From positions 60,992-124,991 of the forward strand of contig NZ_BSOY01000001.1 of the NCBI RefSeq assembly GCF_030160755.1: DNA of 64,000 nucleotides, given 5' to 3'. Both the position numbers and the translations under genes were made by a program. Position 1 is the first letter of the stretch, and the number at the start of each line of letters is the position of its first letter. Below the pieces are notes generated by a model. That model was not told the origin of the DNA. It saw only the letters and a program-made list of their open reading frames with translations, and did no database searches. Source of the DNA: Brevundimonas denitrificans (GTDB lineage: Bacteria > Pseudomonadota > Alphaproteobacteria > Caulobacterales > Caulobacteraceae). Below, in pieces: positions 34,446-43,638 of this stretch.

Positions 34446-35555
34446 ATGCCGGAGACCGACGGCGCGCCGCCACGGCGTGACGACCGGTCCCAGCCTCGAC
34501 GGTCTGACGGGCAGCGCGCCGCGAACGGCGCCGCCGGCGATCCAGGGGCATCAGGTCGCGATGCGCCGCTGTATGGCGCGCTCGATCTGGGGACCAATAA
34601 TTGCCGGTTGCTGATCGCAAAGCCGGCGCGCGACGGCTTTCGGGTCGTCGATTCCTTCAGCCGCATCGTCCGTCTCGGCGAGGGACTGTCACGTACGGGC
34701 CGTCTCGATGACGCCGCGATGGAGCGGGCCTATGAGGCCCTGCTGCTGTGCGGCGAACGCGTGGCGAAGAAAGGGGTCGATTCCTCCCGGCTGATGGCGG
34801 TGGCGACCCAGGCCTGCCGTCAGGCCGAGAACGGCCCCGCCTTCATCGAACGGGTGCGCGTCGGCACGGGTCTGAAGCTGAGGATCATCGACCCCATCGA
34901 AGAGGCCCGACTGGCCGTTCGGGGCTGTCTGAACCTGTTCGACCCGTCGGTGGAGGCCGTGCTGGTCGTCGACGTCGGCGGCGGCTCGACGGAACTGAAC
35001 TGGCTTTCGAAGCGGGGCGATTCTTTCGTGCTGGAGGGCTGGATGTCGGCGCCGGTCGGGGTCGTCACCCTGGCGGAGCGGCATCCCGAGCCGGCCGGCG
35101 CTCTGGACGACTGGTATGAGGCCATGGTGAACGACATGGGCGCCGCGATCGCGGAGGCGCCGGTCAACCCGGCCCTGCGCGAGCTCTTTGTCAGCGGCCG
35201 CGCCCATATGGTCGGCACGTCCGGCGCGATCACCAGCCTTGCCGGCATTCACCTGGGCCTGCGCCGCTACCAGCGCAATCTGGTCGATGGTCTGTGGATG
35301 ACGCGGGGCGATTGCGAGGCCGCCGCGGACACGCTGAAACGGCTGGGCGCGGCCGGACGGGCCGCCGAGCCGTGCATCGGTCCCGATCGAGCCGATCTGG
35401 TCCTCGCCGGCGCGGCCATCATGGAGGCGGTGCAGCGGGCATGGCCCTCCGAACGGGTCCGGGTCGCCGACCGCGGCCTGCGCGAGGGCCTGCTGCTGCA
35501 GCAGATGCGCGAGGACAGGAAGCCGAACCGGCGCCGCCGTCGCGGCCGCTCCTAG
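34446..35555 (+). CDS. Ppx/GppA exopolyphosphatase-family phosphatase
   Basis: A 369-residue protein with the actin-like ATPase fold of Ppx/GppA: YGALDLGTNNCRLLIA (phosphate 1), VVDVGGGSTEL (phosphate 2) and the VGTSGAITSLAGIHLGL block. It would hydrolyse polyphosphate or pppGpp. The N-terminal 40 residues are disordered and the C-terminus is very basic ([10 protein letters not shown]). A TTG 15 bases upstream is an alternative start. In relatives this gene often precedes rlmE; here it converges on a cyclophilin gene instead. Confidence 0.9.
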   Translation: MPETDGAPPRRDDRSQPRRSDGQRAANGAAGDPGASGRDAPLYGALDLGTNNCRLLIAKPARDGFRVVDSFSRIVRLGEGLSRTGRLDDAAMERAYEALLLCGERVAKKGVDSSRLMAVATQACRQAENGPAFIERVRVGTGLKLRIIDPIEEARLAVRGCLNLFDPSVEAVLVVDVGGGSTELNWLSKRGDSFVLEGWMSAPVGVVTLAERHPEPAGALDDWYEAMVNDMGAAIAEAPVNPALRELFVSGRAHMVGTSGAITSLAGIHLGLRRYQRNLVDGLWMTRGDCEAAADTLKRLGAAGRAAEPCIGPDRADLVLAGAAIMEAVQRAWPSERVRVADRGLREGLLLQQMREDRKPNRRRRRGRS

Positions 35556-36433
35556 TTGGTCACCTGAACCGGCAGGGCGATGTCGCAGACCGAGAAGTCC
35601 GCGCCGCGCGAGGCCCGCGTTTCGTCGACCATCGCCCGGAATCTCGGCGAATCGGTCTCCAGCACCTGCACCGCCGGCCGCTCGCCTTCGGCGATGTCGG
35701 CCGCGATGCGCACCCGCGTCATCCGGTCCGGCTCGGCCGTGACCATGCCGTTGTCGCCGTCGCCGACGCGCAACGACCGCACGACGTCCAGGCCCGCCAC
35801 CGTCATGCCCCAGATGGTGTAGCGCTTGTCCAGAGCCGGATAGGCCTGGCGCATCAGGAAGAACTGGCTGTTGGCGGTGTCGTTGCCCTCGTCCCGGGCC
35901 ATGCCCGCCACGCCGGGGCAGTACAGGCCCCAGCCGTGCACCTTGCCGTCGCCGGTCAGGGCGAAGGCCGCGTCGGGCTGGGTCTGGATCGGCAGGGAGT
36001 GGAAGAAGCCCACACGGGCGCCGGCGGGCTCGGCCACCGCCGCGAAGGGCATGGTCGTATCGCGGCGGAAGGTGAACTCGCCCTTCAGGTCCGGATAGGG
36101 GCTCTGGCCCTCGCCATTGCCCAGCGGGTCACCGGTCTGGGCCATGAACCAGTCGATGACCCGATGCCAGGGCACATTGTCATAGAAGCCCCGGCGAGCC
36201 AGAAGCTTGATCCGCTCGACGTGCAGCGGGGCGACCTCGGGCATGAGCTCCACCAGAATGCGGCCGCGCGTCGTGTCGATGACAAGTAGGTTCTCGGCCG
36301 GAACCGCACGCCATTCGGGCACGACGACCATCGTCGCCGGCGTGGGCGGCGGCGGCGGTCCGCCGACGTCCTGGGCCAGCGCCGGCGCGGCGATCAGGGC
36401 GAACAGGGCCGCAAGGCCGGCTATGGCTTTCAT
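35552..36433 (-). CDS. Exported cyclophilin-type peptidyl-prolyl isomerase, second of a pair
   Basis: A 293-residue protein with a Sec signal (MKAIAGLAALFALIAAPALA), so periplasmic. The cyclophilin core includes ILVELMPEVAPLHVERI, the active-site WHRVIDWFMAQTGDP and TANSQFFLM. After the core, about 70 extra residues contain a Cys in FSVCDIALP. GGGGGAT precedes the ATG at 36433. It follows the paralogous gene (36438-37292) by 4 bases, so both are on one transcript. Such isomerases help fold outer-membrane and periplasmic proteins. Confidence 0.92.
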   Translation of the reverse strand: MKAIAGLAALFALIAAPALAQDVGGPPPPPTPATMVVVPEWRAVPAENLLVIDTTRGRILVELMPEVAPLHVERIKLLARRGFYDNVPWHRVIDWFMAQTGDPLGNGEGQSPYPDLKGEFTFRRDTTMPFAAVAEPAGARVGFFHSLPIQTQPDAAFALTGDGKVHGWGLYCPGVAGMARDEGNDTANSQFFLMRQAYPALDKRYTIWGMTVAGLDVVRSLRVGDGDNGMVTAEPDRMTRVRIAADIAEGERPAVQVLETDSPRFRAMVDETRASRGADFSVCDIALPVQVTN

Positions 36434-36437
36434 CGCA

Positions 36438-37292
36438 TCATCCCCCAGTAACCTCGGCGATCGGCTGGATATCGCAAACGGTGAAACGCGCGCCCCGCTC
36501 GGTCCGCACCTGTTCAACCATGGCGGCGAAGGCGGGGCTTGCGGGGGGCCTGACCCGCACGACCGGGCGCTCCCGTTCCGGCAGGGCGGCCGCGGTGCGC
36601 GCGCGGGTCATGAGGTCAGGATCCACGACCTGTCCATTGGCCGCCTCGGATCCCGGCTTCAGCGCCCGGACCACATCGAGGCCGGCCACGACCCGGCCGA
36701 ACGGCGCGTACAGGCCGTTCAGGCTTTCGTTCACGCCGGTCATGATGAAGAACTGGCTGTTGGCGCTGTGGGGGTCCTGGTTACGCGCCATGCCGAGGAT
36801 GCCGGGGCAGAACAGGGCCTGGGCCGCGGTCTTGAAGTCGGCTGTGACCATCATCTGCGCGTCCGGCTGGGTGAAGACCGGCATGGAGCCCGCAAAGCCA
36901 AGGAGACCCGCCTGGGCCGTGACGAGACTGACGAACCCGAGGTCGCGACCGCGTCGGAACTGGAACTCGCCGTCAATGTCCGGCAGTTCGCTGCCGCCTG
37001 CTCCGGTGCCCAGCGGATCGCCCGTCTGGGCCATGAAGTCCGCCAGCACCCGGTGGAATTTCAGCCCGTCGTAGAAACCCTGGTCGGCCAGGGTGCGGAC
37101 GCGCTCCACGGACAGGGGCGCCATCCGCGGCTCCAGTTCAATCAGGATGCGGCCTTTGGCCGTGTCGATGATGAGCAGGTTCTCGGGCGCAATGGTGCGC
37201 CATTCGGGCGTCGCAGTCTGGGCGGCGACAGGGCCGGACGCAGCGAGAAACACCGTCGAAAGCGCGGCGGCGATGGCGATCTTAAAGCTCAT
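36438..37292 (-). CDS. Exported cyclophilin-type peptidyl-prolyl isomerase, first of a pair
   Basis: A 284-residue periplasmic protein with a signal peptide (FKIAIAAALSTVFLAAS). Its cyclophilin domain holds ILIELEPRMAPLSVERV, FHRVLADFMAQTGDP and SANSQFFIM. Like its downstream partner it has a long C-terminal extension ending in FTVCDIQP. The two proteins share the same domain order and clearly arose by duplication, with more divergence in the loop between strands. It is 2 bases from coaD, so it is in an operon with it. Confidence 0.92.
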   Translation of the reverse strand: MSFKIAIAAALSTVFLAASGPVAAQTATPEWRTIAPENLLIIDTAKGRILIELEPRMAPLSVERVRTLADQGFYDGLKFHRVLADFMAQTGDPLGTGAGGSELPDIDGEFQFRRGRDLGFVSLVTAQAGLLGFAGSMPVFTQPDAQMMVTADFKTAAQALFCPGILGMARNQDPHSANSQFFIMTGVNESLNGLYAPFGRVVAGLDVVRALKPGSEAANGQVVDPDLMTRARTAAALPERERPVVRVRPPASPAFAAMVEQVRTERGARFTVCDIQPIAEVTGG

Positions 37293-37293
37293 T

Positions 37294-37776
37294 CTAACCC
37301 TTGACCTTGGCCCGCACCATTTCGGCGACGGCGGGACTGACGAAACTGTCGATCGCGCCGTCCAGCCGGGCGATCTCCTTGACGAGGCGCGAGGCGATGG
37401 CCTGGTGCCGCGGATCGGCCATCAGGAAGACCGTCTCGATGTCGGCATTGAGGCGCTGGTTCATCGCCGTCATCTGGAACTCGTATTCGAAGTCCGCGAC
37501 CGCGCGGAGGCCGCGTACGATGATGCCGGCGTCCAGTTCCTCGGCGAAATGCATCAGCAGGCTGGAGAATGGCCGCACCTCGACCTTCGAGCCCAGATGG
37601 GCGACCTCGGCGCGGACCATCTCGACCCGCTGGTCGGTCGTGAACATCGGACCCTTTTCGTCGTTGCGGGCGACGCCGATGACCAGCCGGTCGACCAGCT
37701 TCACCGCGCGCCCGATGATGTCCATATGCCCGTTGGTCACGGGATCGAACGTGCCCGGATACAGGCCGATGCGCAT
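37294..37776 (-). CDS. coaD: Phosphopantetheine adenylyltransferase
   Basis: A 160-residue CoaD that adds AMP to 4'-phosphopantetheine in coenzyme A biosynthesis. GLYPGTFDPVTNGHMDIIGRA contains the catalytic T-x-GH motif (His17), and FADPRHQAIASRLVKEIA matches the C-terminal nucleotide-binding helix. The length is standard. It is the first gene of the run with two cyclophilins, a neighbourhood seen in related genomes. Confidence 0.95.
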   Translation of the reverse strand: MRIGLYPGTFDPVTNGHMDIIGRAVKLVDRLVIGVARNDEKGPMFTTDQRVEMVRAEVAHLGSKVEVRPFSSLLMHFAEELDAGIIVRGLRAVADFEYEFQMTAMNQRLNADIETVFLMADPRHQAIASRLVKEIARLDGAIDSFVSPAVAEMVRAKVKG

Positions 37777-37824
37777 GCAGTCCTCCCCGCTTTCCAGCGG
37801 TTTAGCAGGTGCGGATGAGACGGC

Positions 37825-38628
37825 CTAGATCGGTTGAACGGGGTTCGAGGCCCATGCCGCCTGAAGACGATCGATCAGCGACGGCGGGATGGTCAGGGCG
37901 AGGTCGCCGATGGCTGTCACGGCGCAGGCAGGTGTGGCGCTGTTGCAGATGAAGGCTCCATCGAACCGGTCCAGGTCAGCGACCCGGACCGTCTCCGTGA
38001 CGCTGGCCAGACCGACATGGGCCAGGCCGCGATCCACCAGCGACTGCGCGACGCCGGCCAGCATCGGGGCTTGCGGCCAGACGACCCGATCGCCCCGGAG
38101 GAAGCCGATGTTCCAGACGCTGCCTTCGGACACCCGGCCGTCGGCATCGGCGAACAGGGCGTCGTCGAAGCCGGCGTCGCGGGCGGCGCGACGGGCTCGC
38201 ATCAGGCCGAAGGTGGCGACGTGCTTCAGATGCGGCGCCTCGCGCGCATAGGTCTGGACCTGCACGCGCAACGCCGCGGCCAGCGGGGGTGGTGGATCGA
38301 AGACCCCGATCATCACCTTGGGCCGGCCTCGCCAGCTCGCCTCGCGCATCCATATCTCGGGCGAAAACAGGCTGATGCGCAGCCAGGCGTCGGTCCGGTC
38401 CGCCAGGGCGCCGCGCATCAAACCGCGCAACCGGTCATCGCCGACCGCTTCGCCGAACAGCTCGACCGCCGAGGCCTCAAGCCGCGCCAGATGCTGGTCC
38501 AGCCCGCGCACGCCCCCGTCCTCCACCCGGAAGGAGGTATAGGCCCCGTAGTTGAACAAGGCGTGGTAGCCGAGGTCCGCCTGCGAGGCGGGTTCGCCGT
38601 CCACCCAGAGTTCGTGGACGGCGGCCAA
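37825..38628 (-). CDS. Class IV PLP-dependent aminotransferase
   Basis: A 267-residue fold-type IV enzyme (branched-chain aminotransferase, D-alanine aminotransferase or aminodeoxychorismate lyase group). The PLP Lys lies in HLKHVATFGLMRARRAA, and the SEGSVWNIGF motif binds the cofactor phosphate. The closing FICNSATPACAV region matches the group. Substrate specificity cannot be read. It begins at a TTG four bases after gyrA stops and is probably co-transcribed with gyrA. Confidence 0.88.
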   Translation of the reverse strand: MAAVHELWVDGEPASQADLGYHALFNYGAYTSFRVEDGGVRGLDQHLARLEASAVELFGEAVGDDRLRGLMRGALADRTDAWLRISLFSPEIWMREASWRGRPKVMIGVFDPPPPLAAALRVQVQTYAREAPHLKHVATFGLMRARRAARDAGFDDALFADADGRVSEGSVWNIGFLRGDRVVWPQAPMLAGVAQSLVDRGLAHVGLASVTETVRVADLDRFDGAFICNSATPACAVTAIGDLALTIPPSLIDRLQAAWASNPVQPI

Positions 38629-38631
38629 GCG

Positions 38632-41415
38632 TCAGTCCCCGCCGTCCTCGTTTCCGCTCTCGACGGCCGCCTCGTCCTCGTCGCCGCCCCCGGAATCCGG
38701 CAGCCGCTCGACCGAGACGACCCGCTCGCCCTCGGCTGTGCGGAAGATGGTCACGCCCTGGCTCGAGCGGCCGACAATGCGGACCTGACCGACCGGGGTG
38801 CGGATCATCTGTCCGCCCGAGGTGACCAGCAGCAATTCGTCGCCGTCCTCGACCGGGAAGGAGGCCGCCAGACGCGCGCCCGCGCGGCCGCCCAGGCCGT
38901 GAGCCGTCAGCCCCTGCCCGCCCCGGCCGGTGCGCCGGTATTCATAGGCCGACGAGCGCTTGCCGAAGCCGGTCTCCGTCACGGTCAGGATGAACTGTTC
39001 CGCGGCGCCCAGTTCGGCGATCCGCTCGACGCTCAGCGCGGCGTCAGCGGAACCTTCGCCGCCCTCGTCGTCAGCCTCGACCGTCGGAGTTTCGTCCTCG
39101 CCGTCCGTCGCCCGGCGCATGGCCGAGGCGTGTTTGACATAGGCGGCGCGTTCGTCCGGCGTGGCGTCGACCCGGCCCAGCACGGCCATGGAGATGACCT
39201 CGTCGTCCTTCTGCAGGCGGACGCCGCGCACGCCGGTCGAATCCCGGCCCTTGAAGACGCGCACGTCGTCGGCCTTGAAGCGGATGGCGCGGCCGAGCGC
39301 CGTCGTCAGCATGACGTCGTCCTCGGCGGTGCACAGCGCCACGCCGACCATATGGTCGCCGTCCTCGAGCTTCATGGCGATCTTGCCGGCCCGGTTGACG
39401 GTGGCGAAGTCGCTCAGCTTGTTGCGGCGCACGTCGCCCGACTTGGTGGCGAACATGATGTCGTAATTGCCCCACTCCGCCTCGTCCTCGGGCAGGGGCA
39501 GGACATTCATGATGCTGTCGCCCGGCTCGATCGGCAGCAGGTTGACGAAGGCCTTGCCGCGCGACTGCGGATTGCCCAGCGGCAGACGCCAGGTCTTGAG
39601 CTTGTAGGCCTTGCCGTTGGTGGCGAAGAACAGCACCGGCGTATGGGTCGAGGCCGAGAAGACGCCGACGACGGCGTCGTCCTCCTTCATCGCCACGCCC
39701 GAGCGGCCCTTGCCGCCGCGATGCTGGGTCCGATAGGCGTTCAGGGCCACGCGCTTGACGTAGCCGCCGTGGGTGACGGTGACGACCATGTCCTCGCGCG
39801 GGATCAGGTCCTCGTCTTCCAGCTCATAGTCGCCCTCGCCGATCAGCGTCCGGCGCGGCACCGCGAACTCCTCGCGCACGACCAGCAGGTCCTCGCGGAT
39901 CACGGCCAGGATGTTGGCGCGGTCGCTGAGCAGGGTCAGATGGCCCTGGATGGTGTCGGCCAGGCCGCGCGCCTCGCCGAAGATGTCGTCGCGGCCGAGG
40001 CCGGTCAGGCGGCTCAGGGTCAGGCCCAGGATGGCCCGCGCCTGTTCATCGGTCAGGTTCAGCTTGTCGCCCTCGACCAGCATCGAGCGCGGGTCGGCGA
40101 TCAGCTGGATCAGGGCGATCATGTCGCCCACCGGCCAGCTCTTGGCCTGCAGCCGCTCGCGCGCCTCGGCCGGATCGGCCGAGCTGCGGATGATGTGGAT
40201 GACCTCGTCGATATTGGCCACGGCCACGGCCAGACCGACCAGGACGTGGCCGCGGTCGCGGGCCTTGGCCAGTTCGAACTTGATGCGGCGGACGACCACT
40301 TCCTCGCGGAACTCGAGGAAGGCCTCCAGCAACTGGCGCAGGCCCATCTGAATGGGCCGGCCGTGGTTCAGGGCCAGCATGTTGACGCCGAACGAGCTCT
40401 GCATGGCGGTGAAGCGCCACAGCTGGTTCAGCACCACATCGGCCGAGGCGTCGCGCTTCAGCTCGATGACCATCCGCATGCCGTCGCGGTCGGATTCGTC
40501 GCGGACGTCGGAAATGCCCTCGATCCGCTTCTCGCGGACCATTTCGACGATGCGCTCGATCAGGGTCTGTTTGTTGACCTGATAGGGCAGCTGGGTGACG
40601 ACGATGGCCTCGCGGTCCTTGCGGATCGTCTCGATCGTGGCGACGCCGCGCACGATGACCGAGCCCCGCCCGTCGCGCAGGGCGTTGCGCGGCGCGGTGC
40701 GGCCCAGAATCTCGCCGCCGGTCGGGAAGTCCGGGCCGGGCACGATGTCCAGCAGGGCGTCGTCGGTGATGTTGGGATCGTCCAGCAGGGCGACGCAGGC
40801 ATCGACGATCTCGCCGAGATTATGCGGCGGGATGTTGGTGGCCATGCCGACGGCGATGCCGCCCGCGCCATTGACCAGCAGGTTCGGGATCCGCGCCGGC
40901 AGGACGACGGGCTCCAGCTCCTTTTCGTCGTAGTTCGGCTGGAAATCGACCGTGTCCTTGTCGATGTCGGTCAGCAGGGCCGAGGCCGCCGGGGCCATCC
41001 GGGCCTCGGTGTATCGCATCGAGGCCGGCATATCGCCGTCGACCGAGCCGAAATTGCCCTGGCCGTCGACCAGCATCAGCCCCATCGAGAACGGCTGGGC
41101 CATGCGCACCAGCGCCATATAGACCGAGGCGTCGCCGTGCGGGTGGAAGCGGCCCAGCACGTCGCCGACGACGCGCGCGCATTTCGAATAGGCGCGATCC
41201 GGCGTCATCTTCAGGTCGTGCATCGAGTACAGGATGCGGCGGTGCACGGGCTTCAGCCCGTCGCGCGCGTCCGGCAGGGCGCGGGACACGATCACGCTCA
41301 TGGCGTAGTCGAGATACGAGCGCCTCAGCTCGTCCTCGATGGTGATGGTGGAAATGTCGCCGCCGCCGGCCCCCGACGAAGGAGGAAGGGCGTTTTCGTA
41401 GCTGTCGTCAGTCAA
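38632..41415 (-). CDS. gyrA: DNA gyrase subunit A
   Basis: A 927-residue GyrA, which breaks and rejoins DNA during supercoiling. The catalytic Tyr135 is in SMRYTEARM. The GyrA box is QHRGGKG (consensus QRRGGKG). The C-terminal domain has the beta-pinwheel repeats and an acidic tail. In the quinolone-resistance region the sequence is [10 protein letters not shown], giving Ala96 and Met100 where E. coli has Ser83 and Asp87, which predicts low fluoroquinolone binding. The start is a TTG with no strong ribosome binding site. Confidence 0.97.
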   Translation of the reverse strand: MTDDSYENALPPSSGAGGGDISTITIEDELRRSYLDYAMSVIVSRALPDARDGLKPVHRRILYSMHDLKMTPDRAYSKCARVVGDVLGRFHPHGDASVYMALVRMAQPFSMGLMLVDGQGNFGSVDGDMPASMRYTEARMAPAASALLTDIDKDTVDFQPNYDEKELEPVVLPARIPNLLVNGAGGIAVGMATNIPPHNLGEIVDACVALLDDPNITDDALLDIVPGPDFPTGGEILGRTAPRNALRDGRGSVIVRGVATIETIRKDREAIVVTQLPYQVNKQTLIERIVEMVREKRIEGISDVRDESDRDGMRMVIELKRDASADVVLNQLWRFTAMQSSFGVNMLALNHGRPIQMGLRQLLEAFLEFREEVVVRRIKFELAKARDRGHVLVGLAVAVANIDEVIHIIRSSADPAEARERLQAKSWPVGDMIALIQLIADPRSMLVEGDKLNLTDEQARAILGLTLSRLTGLGRDDIFGEARGLADTIQGHLTLLSDRANILAVIREDLLVVREEFAVPRRTLIGEGDYELEDEDLIPREDMVVTVTHGGYVKRVALNAYRTQHRGGKGRSGVAMKEDDAVVGVFSASTHTPVLFFATNGKAYKLKTWRLPLGNPQSRGKAFVNLLPIEPGDSIMNVLPLPEDEAEWGNYDIMFATKSGDVRRNKLSDFATVNRAGKIAMKLEDGDHMVGVALCTAEDDVMLTTALGRAIRFKADDVRVFKGRDSTGVRGVRLQKDDEVISMAVLGRVDATPDERAAYVKHASAMRRATDGEDETPTVEADDEGGEGSADAALSVERIAELGAAEQFILTVTETGFGKRSSAYEYRRTGRGGQGLTAHGLGGRAGARLAASFPVEDGDELLLVTSGGQMIRTPVGQVRIVGRSSQGVTIFRTAEGERVVSVERLPDSGGGDEDEAAVESGNEDGGD

Positions 41416-41539
41416 GGAAATCAGGCTTTAAATGGCCGGAATCGGAACGTGATCCGCGAACCGGTTTTCTAGCATCCAGGGGCTGCCGTGGCAAAGCGGC
41501 GCCAAGCCCCGCAGCCCCGCCCGGACAAGGACCCCGACC

Positions 41540-42115
41540 ATGCGCGCCGCCCGCCTCGCCGCCCTCGCCCTCCTGCCGATCGCCGCCGCCCTCGCCGGCT
41601 GCGTCAGCGTCACGGCCCACGATCATTCGGCGGCGCCCCGGCGCGCCGCCACGGGGGATTTCGGCGAGGCGACGCTCGTCAACGCCTCCGGCGCCCGGGC
41701 CGGCCGCGCAGTCCTGACCCAGGGGGCGACCGGCCTGCTGATCCGCATCGAGGCCGAAGGCCTGACGCCCGGCTGGCATGGCGTCCACATCCACGCCACG
41801 GGCCAGTGCGCCGCGCCCTTCACCTCGGCGGGCGGCCACATCAATCACGGCGACCCCAAGGCGCCGCATGGCCTGCTGAACGCCGGCGGACCCGACGACG
41901 GCGACCTGCCGAACGTCTTCGCGGACGCGGGCGGCCGGGTAAACGCCGAGGTCTTCACCACCCGCGCCCGCATCGCTTCAGAGGGCCCGGGCCAGTGGCT
42001 GTGGGACGCCGACGGCTCGGCCCTGGTCATCCACGCCAACGCCGACGACCACGTCTCCCAGCCCATCGGCGGGGCCGGCGACCGGCTGGCCTGCGGCGTG
42101 ATGGCGGCGGGGTAG
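41540..42115 (+). CDS. sodC: Cu/Zn superoxide dismutase lipoprotein
   Basis: A 191-residue SodC that converts superoxide to peroxide and oxygen outside the cytoplasm. A lipobox (AALAGC, Cys21) predicts lipidation. Metal ligands are visible as His83 and His85 (WHGVHIH), His100 and His103 (GGHINHG), His110 (APHG) and His165 (VIHAN). Cys90 and Cys185 form the conserved disulfide, and Arg182 is the active-site Arg. It is divergent from gyrA across 124 bases. Confidence 0.94.
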   Translation: MRAARLAALALLPIAAALAGCVSVTAHDHSAAPRRAATGDFGEATLVNASGARAGRAVLTQGATGLLIRIEAEGLTPGWHGVHIHATGQCAAPFTSAGGHINHGDPKAPHGLLNAGGPDDGDLPNVFADAGGRVNAEVFTTRARIASEGPGQWLWDADGSALVIHANADDHVSQPIGGAGDRLACGVMAAG

Positions 42116-42116
42116 G

Positions 42117-42677
42117 CTATTCGGCGACCGGCCGGGTCAGGTCGAACTCCACGCGCAGGTGGCGGTTCGCCCGACGCAGCTCATAGGCGTAGATCCGCCC
42201 CGGATGCACCTCGACCGCCCAGACGTTGGTGGTCGAGACCGCGGCGTTGCCGGCGTTGAACAGTTCGATCGAGAACGCATCGACCGGGAATTCCTGCCGG
42301 TTCGCCGTGCCCGCCGAAGTCGTGTCCCCTCCGTACCAGTGCAGGCCGTCGGGATTGCCCTCGGGATCGCGGTGATCGTGTTTCAGGGTCAGGCCGCCGT
42401 TTTCGTTGCGACTGATGACCCAGGTGCGGGATTTATCCTCGCCGACGTGGAAGGGGATGCGGACCTCGTCGGCCGAGCAGTCGCGAACATGCATCAGCAG
42501 TCGCGAACGGGCGAAATCAGCGTCGGCGGCGTCGGTGGTCACGACCCGCCCCTCGAATCGCTGCCCACAGAGGGCGTTCAGATTGGCCATGAAGGCGTCC
42601 TGTTGCGGCGCGGGCGCGGGGACCGTAGCGCAGGCGGACAGGGCGAGAGCGGCGGCGAGGGCGAATATCTGTTTCAT
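42117..42677 (-). CDS. Lipoprotein of unknown function
   Basis: A 186-residue protein with a lipobox signal (MKQIFALAAALALSAC). The mature part has FEGRVVTTDAADADF, a KHDHRDPEGNPDGLHWYGG segment and a C-terminal YAYELRRANRHLRVEFDL, which look like a conserved beta-rich domain, but I cannot name the family. It converges on sodC with a 1-base gap. The function is unknown. Confidence 0.8.
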   Translation of the reverse strand: MKQIFALAAALALSACATVPAPAPQQDAFMANLNALCGQRFEGRVVTTDAADADFARSRLLMHVRDCSADEVRIPFHVGEDKSRTWVISRNENGGLTLKHDHRDPEGNPDGLHWYGGDTTSAGTANRQEFPVDAFSIELFNAGNAAVSTTNVWAVEVHPGRIYAYELRRANRHLRVEFDLTRPVAE

Positions 42678-42722
42678 CCAGCCAGCCTATCCCCAAGACC
42701 GGGCCTCGCCTAATCTGACGCC

Positions 42723-43130
42723 ATGGCCGGGACCGTGACGCTTCGCCTCATCATCGACGACCCTGTGCCGGGCGTGCGGTACAGCCTGCAGAAGGACGAC
42801 CTGCCGTTCGAGCCCCGCACCGCCGGGGACGGCCCGATCGCCTTCGAGCTCCCGATCACCCTGCAGCCCGACGGCCGGATGACCGGGCCGTTCGTCCGCC
42901 GCGAGGGGCCGCAGCGCCGCTTCGTCTACATCCGCATCGGCACATCGGCGGGCGACCACTCCAGTCCCTGGAGCCGGCGCGCCAAGATCGACATCCACGA
43001 CATTCCCAAGGCCCTGCTGGTCCCGGACGCCTTGCTGGAGGTGCATTTGCCCGGGCGCGGCAAGGACGATTCTCCGGCCTGCGCCACGGTTCGTCCGGTC
43101 ACGATATGGCAGGCTGTCGAGCGCCGTTGA
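42723..43130 (+). CDS. DUF5990-like protein
   Basis: A 135-residue protein resembling DUF5990: LRLIIDDPVPGVRYSLQ, GPFVRREGPQRRFVYIRIG and KIDIHDIPKALL are the recognisable strands. It has no signal peptide, so it is probably cytoplasmic. The function is not known. It is followed by rpmG, whose -35 box overlaps its stop codon. An ATG at the start follows CTAATCTGACGCC with no obvious strong ribosome binding site. Confidence 0.75.
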   Translation: MAGTVTLRLIIDDPVPGVRYSLQKDDLPFEPRTAGDGPIAFELPITLQPDGRMTGPFVRREGPQRRFVYIRIGTSAGDHSSPWSRRAKIDIHDIPKALLVPDALLEVHLPGRGKDDSPACATVRPVTIWQAVERR

Positions 43131-43154
43131 CTTCCGGGCGCGCCTGAGTATGTT
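43127..43154 (+). promoter_or_regulatory. Candidate promoter of rpmG
   Basis: TTGACT (43127-43132) and TATGTT (43149-43154) are separated by 16 bases, close to a housekeeping sigma promoter. The -35 box overlaps the stop of the DUF5990-like gene, and the leader to the rpmG ATG is about 40 bases, with AAAGG as ribosome binding site. Confidence 0.5.
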
Positions 43155-43201
43155 CCGCGCCTCTCATTTTAGCGGCTTTCGCCGTCGCAAAGGTTATTCC
43201 G

Positions 43202-43369
43202 ATGGCCAAACCGGCTTCCATCAAGATCCGCCTGAACTCCTCGGCCGACACCGGCTTCTTCTATGTCACCAAGAAGAACGCCCGGACCATGACCGAGAAA
43301 ATGGTCGTCAAGAAGTACGATCCCGTCGTGCGCAAGCACGTCGAGTTCAAGGAAGGCAAGATCAAGTAA
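43202..43369 (+). CDS. rpmG: 50S ribosomal protein L33
   Basis: A 55-residue L33 ([20 protein letters not shown] start, [12 protein letters not shown] core, C-terminal [18 protein letters not shown]). It lacks the Cys pairs of zinc-binding L33, as expected for the zinc-free alphaproteobacterial form. It has its own candidate promoter and a strong terminator, so it is likely a single-gene unit. Confidence 0.96.
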   Translation: MAKPASIKIRLNSSADTGFFYVTKKNARTMTEKMVVKKYDPVVRKHVEFKEGKIK

Positions 43370-43394
43370 GGGCCACGCCCTGCTGGATTTGAAG

Positions 43395-43426
43395 ACGCCC
43401 GGTGGAAACGCCGGGCGTTTTTCTTT
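43395..43426 (+). terminator. Intrinsic terminator of rpmG
   Basis: ACGCCCGG (43395-43402) pairs perfectly with CCGGGCGT (43411-43418) around an 8-base loop, and is followed by TTTTTCTTT. It lies 26 bases after the rpmG stop codon. Confidence 0.85.
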
Positions 43427-43445
43427 GTCGTGGTAGACTGATGTG

Positions 43446-43631
43446 ATGACTGATCCGAACGACGATCCGCAGCTTCCCGAAGCTTCTACCGAGAGCCCCG
43501 TTCAGCGGGCGCTTCGCCTGAAGAAGGCGGCGATTGATGCGCGGGAGAAGCCGCCCCGCGGCGGCCGCTTCCAGCGCGAGCAGGCCGCCCGAATCGCGAC
43601 GGGCAAGTCGAAGCCGTGGATGAGCCGGTAG
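43446..43631 (+). CDS. Small basic conserved protein
   Basis: A 61-residue protein from the ATG at 43446 (a GTG directly before it is an alternative). It begins with an acidic stretch (TDPNDDPQLPEASTESP) and continues with a basic helix (RALRLKKAAIDAREK) and a RGGRFQREQAARIATGKSKPWMSR tail. This pattern occurs in short uncharacterised alphaproteobacterial proteins. The amphipathic basic helix suggests RNA or DNA contact, which is inference. It converges on pleD with a 7-base gap. Confidence 0.65.
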   Translation: MTDPNDDPQLPEASTESPVQRALRLKKAAIDAREKPPRGGRFQREQAARIATGKSKPWMSR

Positions 43632-43638
43632 CGACCCC

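Noticed and set aside
34429..34448. CTTGAAA followed by CCCAT, resembling a sigma-32 promoter
   Set aside because: Only 6 bases separate the two boxes, far below the 13-17 needed, and CCCAT overlaps the start codon.
37834..41472. Very long plus-strand open frame (over 1200 codons) opposite the aminotransferase and gyrA
   Set aside because: It is antisense to strongly conserved genes and arises from GC-rich codon bias. Similar frames opposite tamB, hppA, dinB/pleD and the hybrid kinase were dropped for the same reason.
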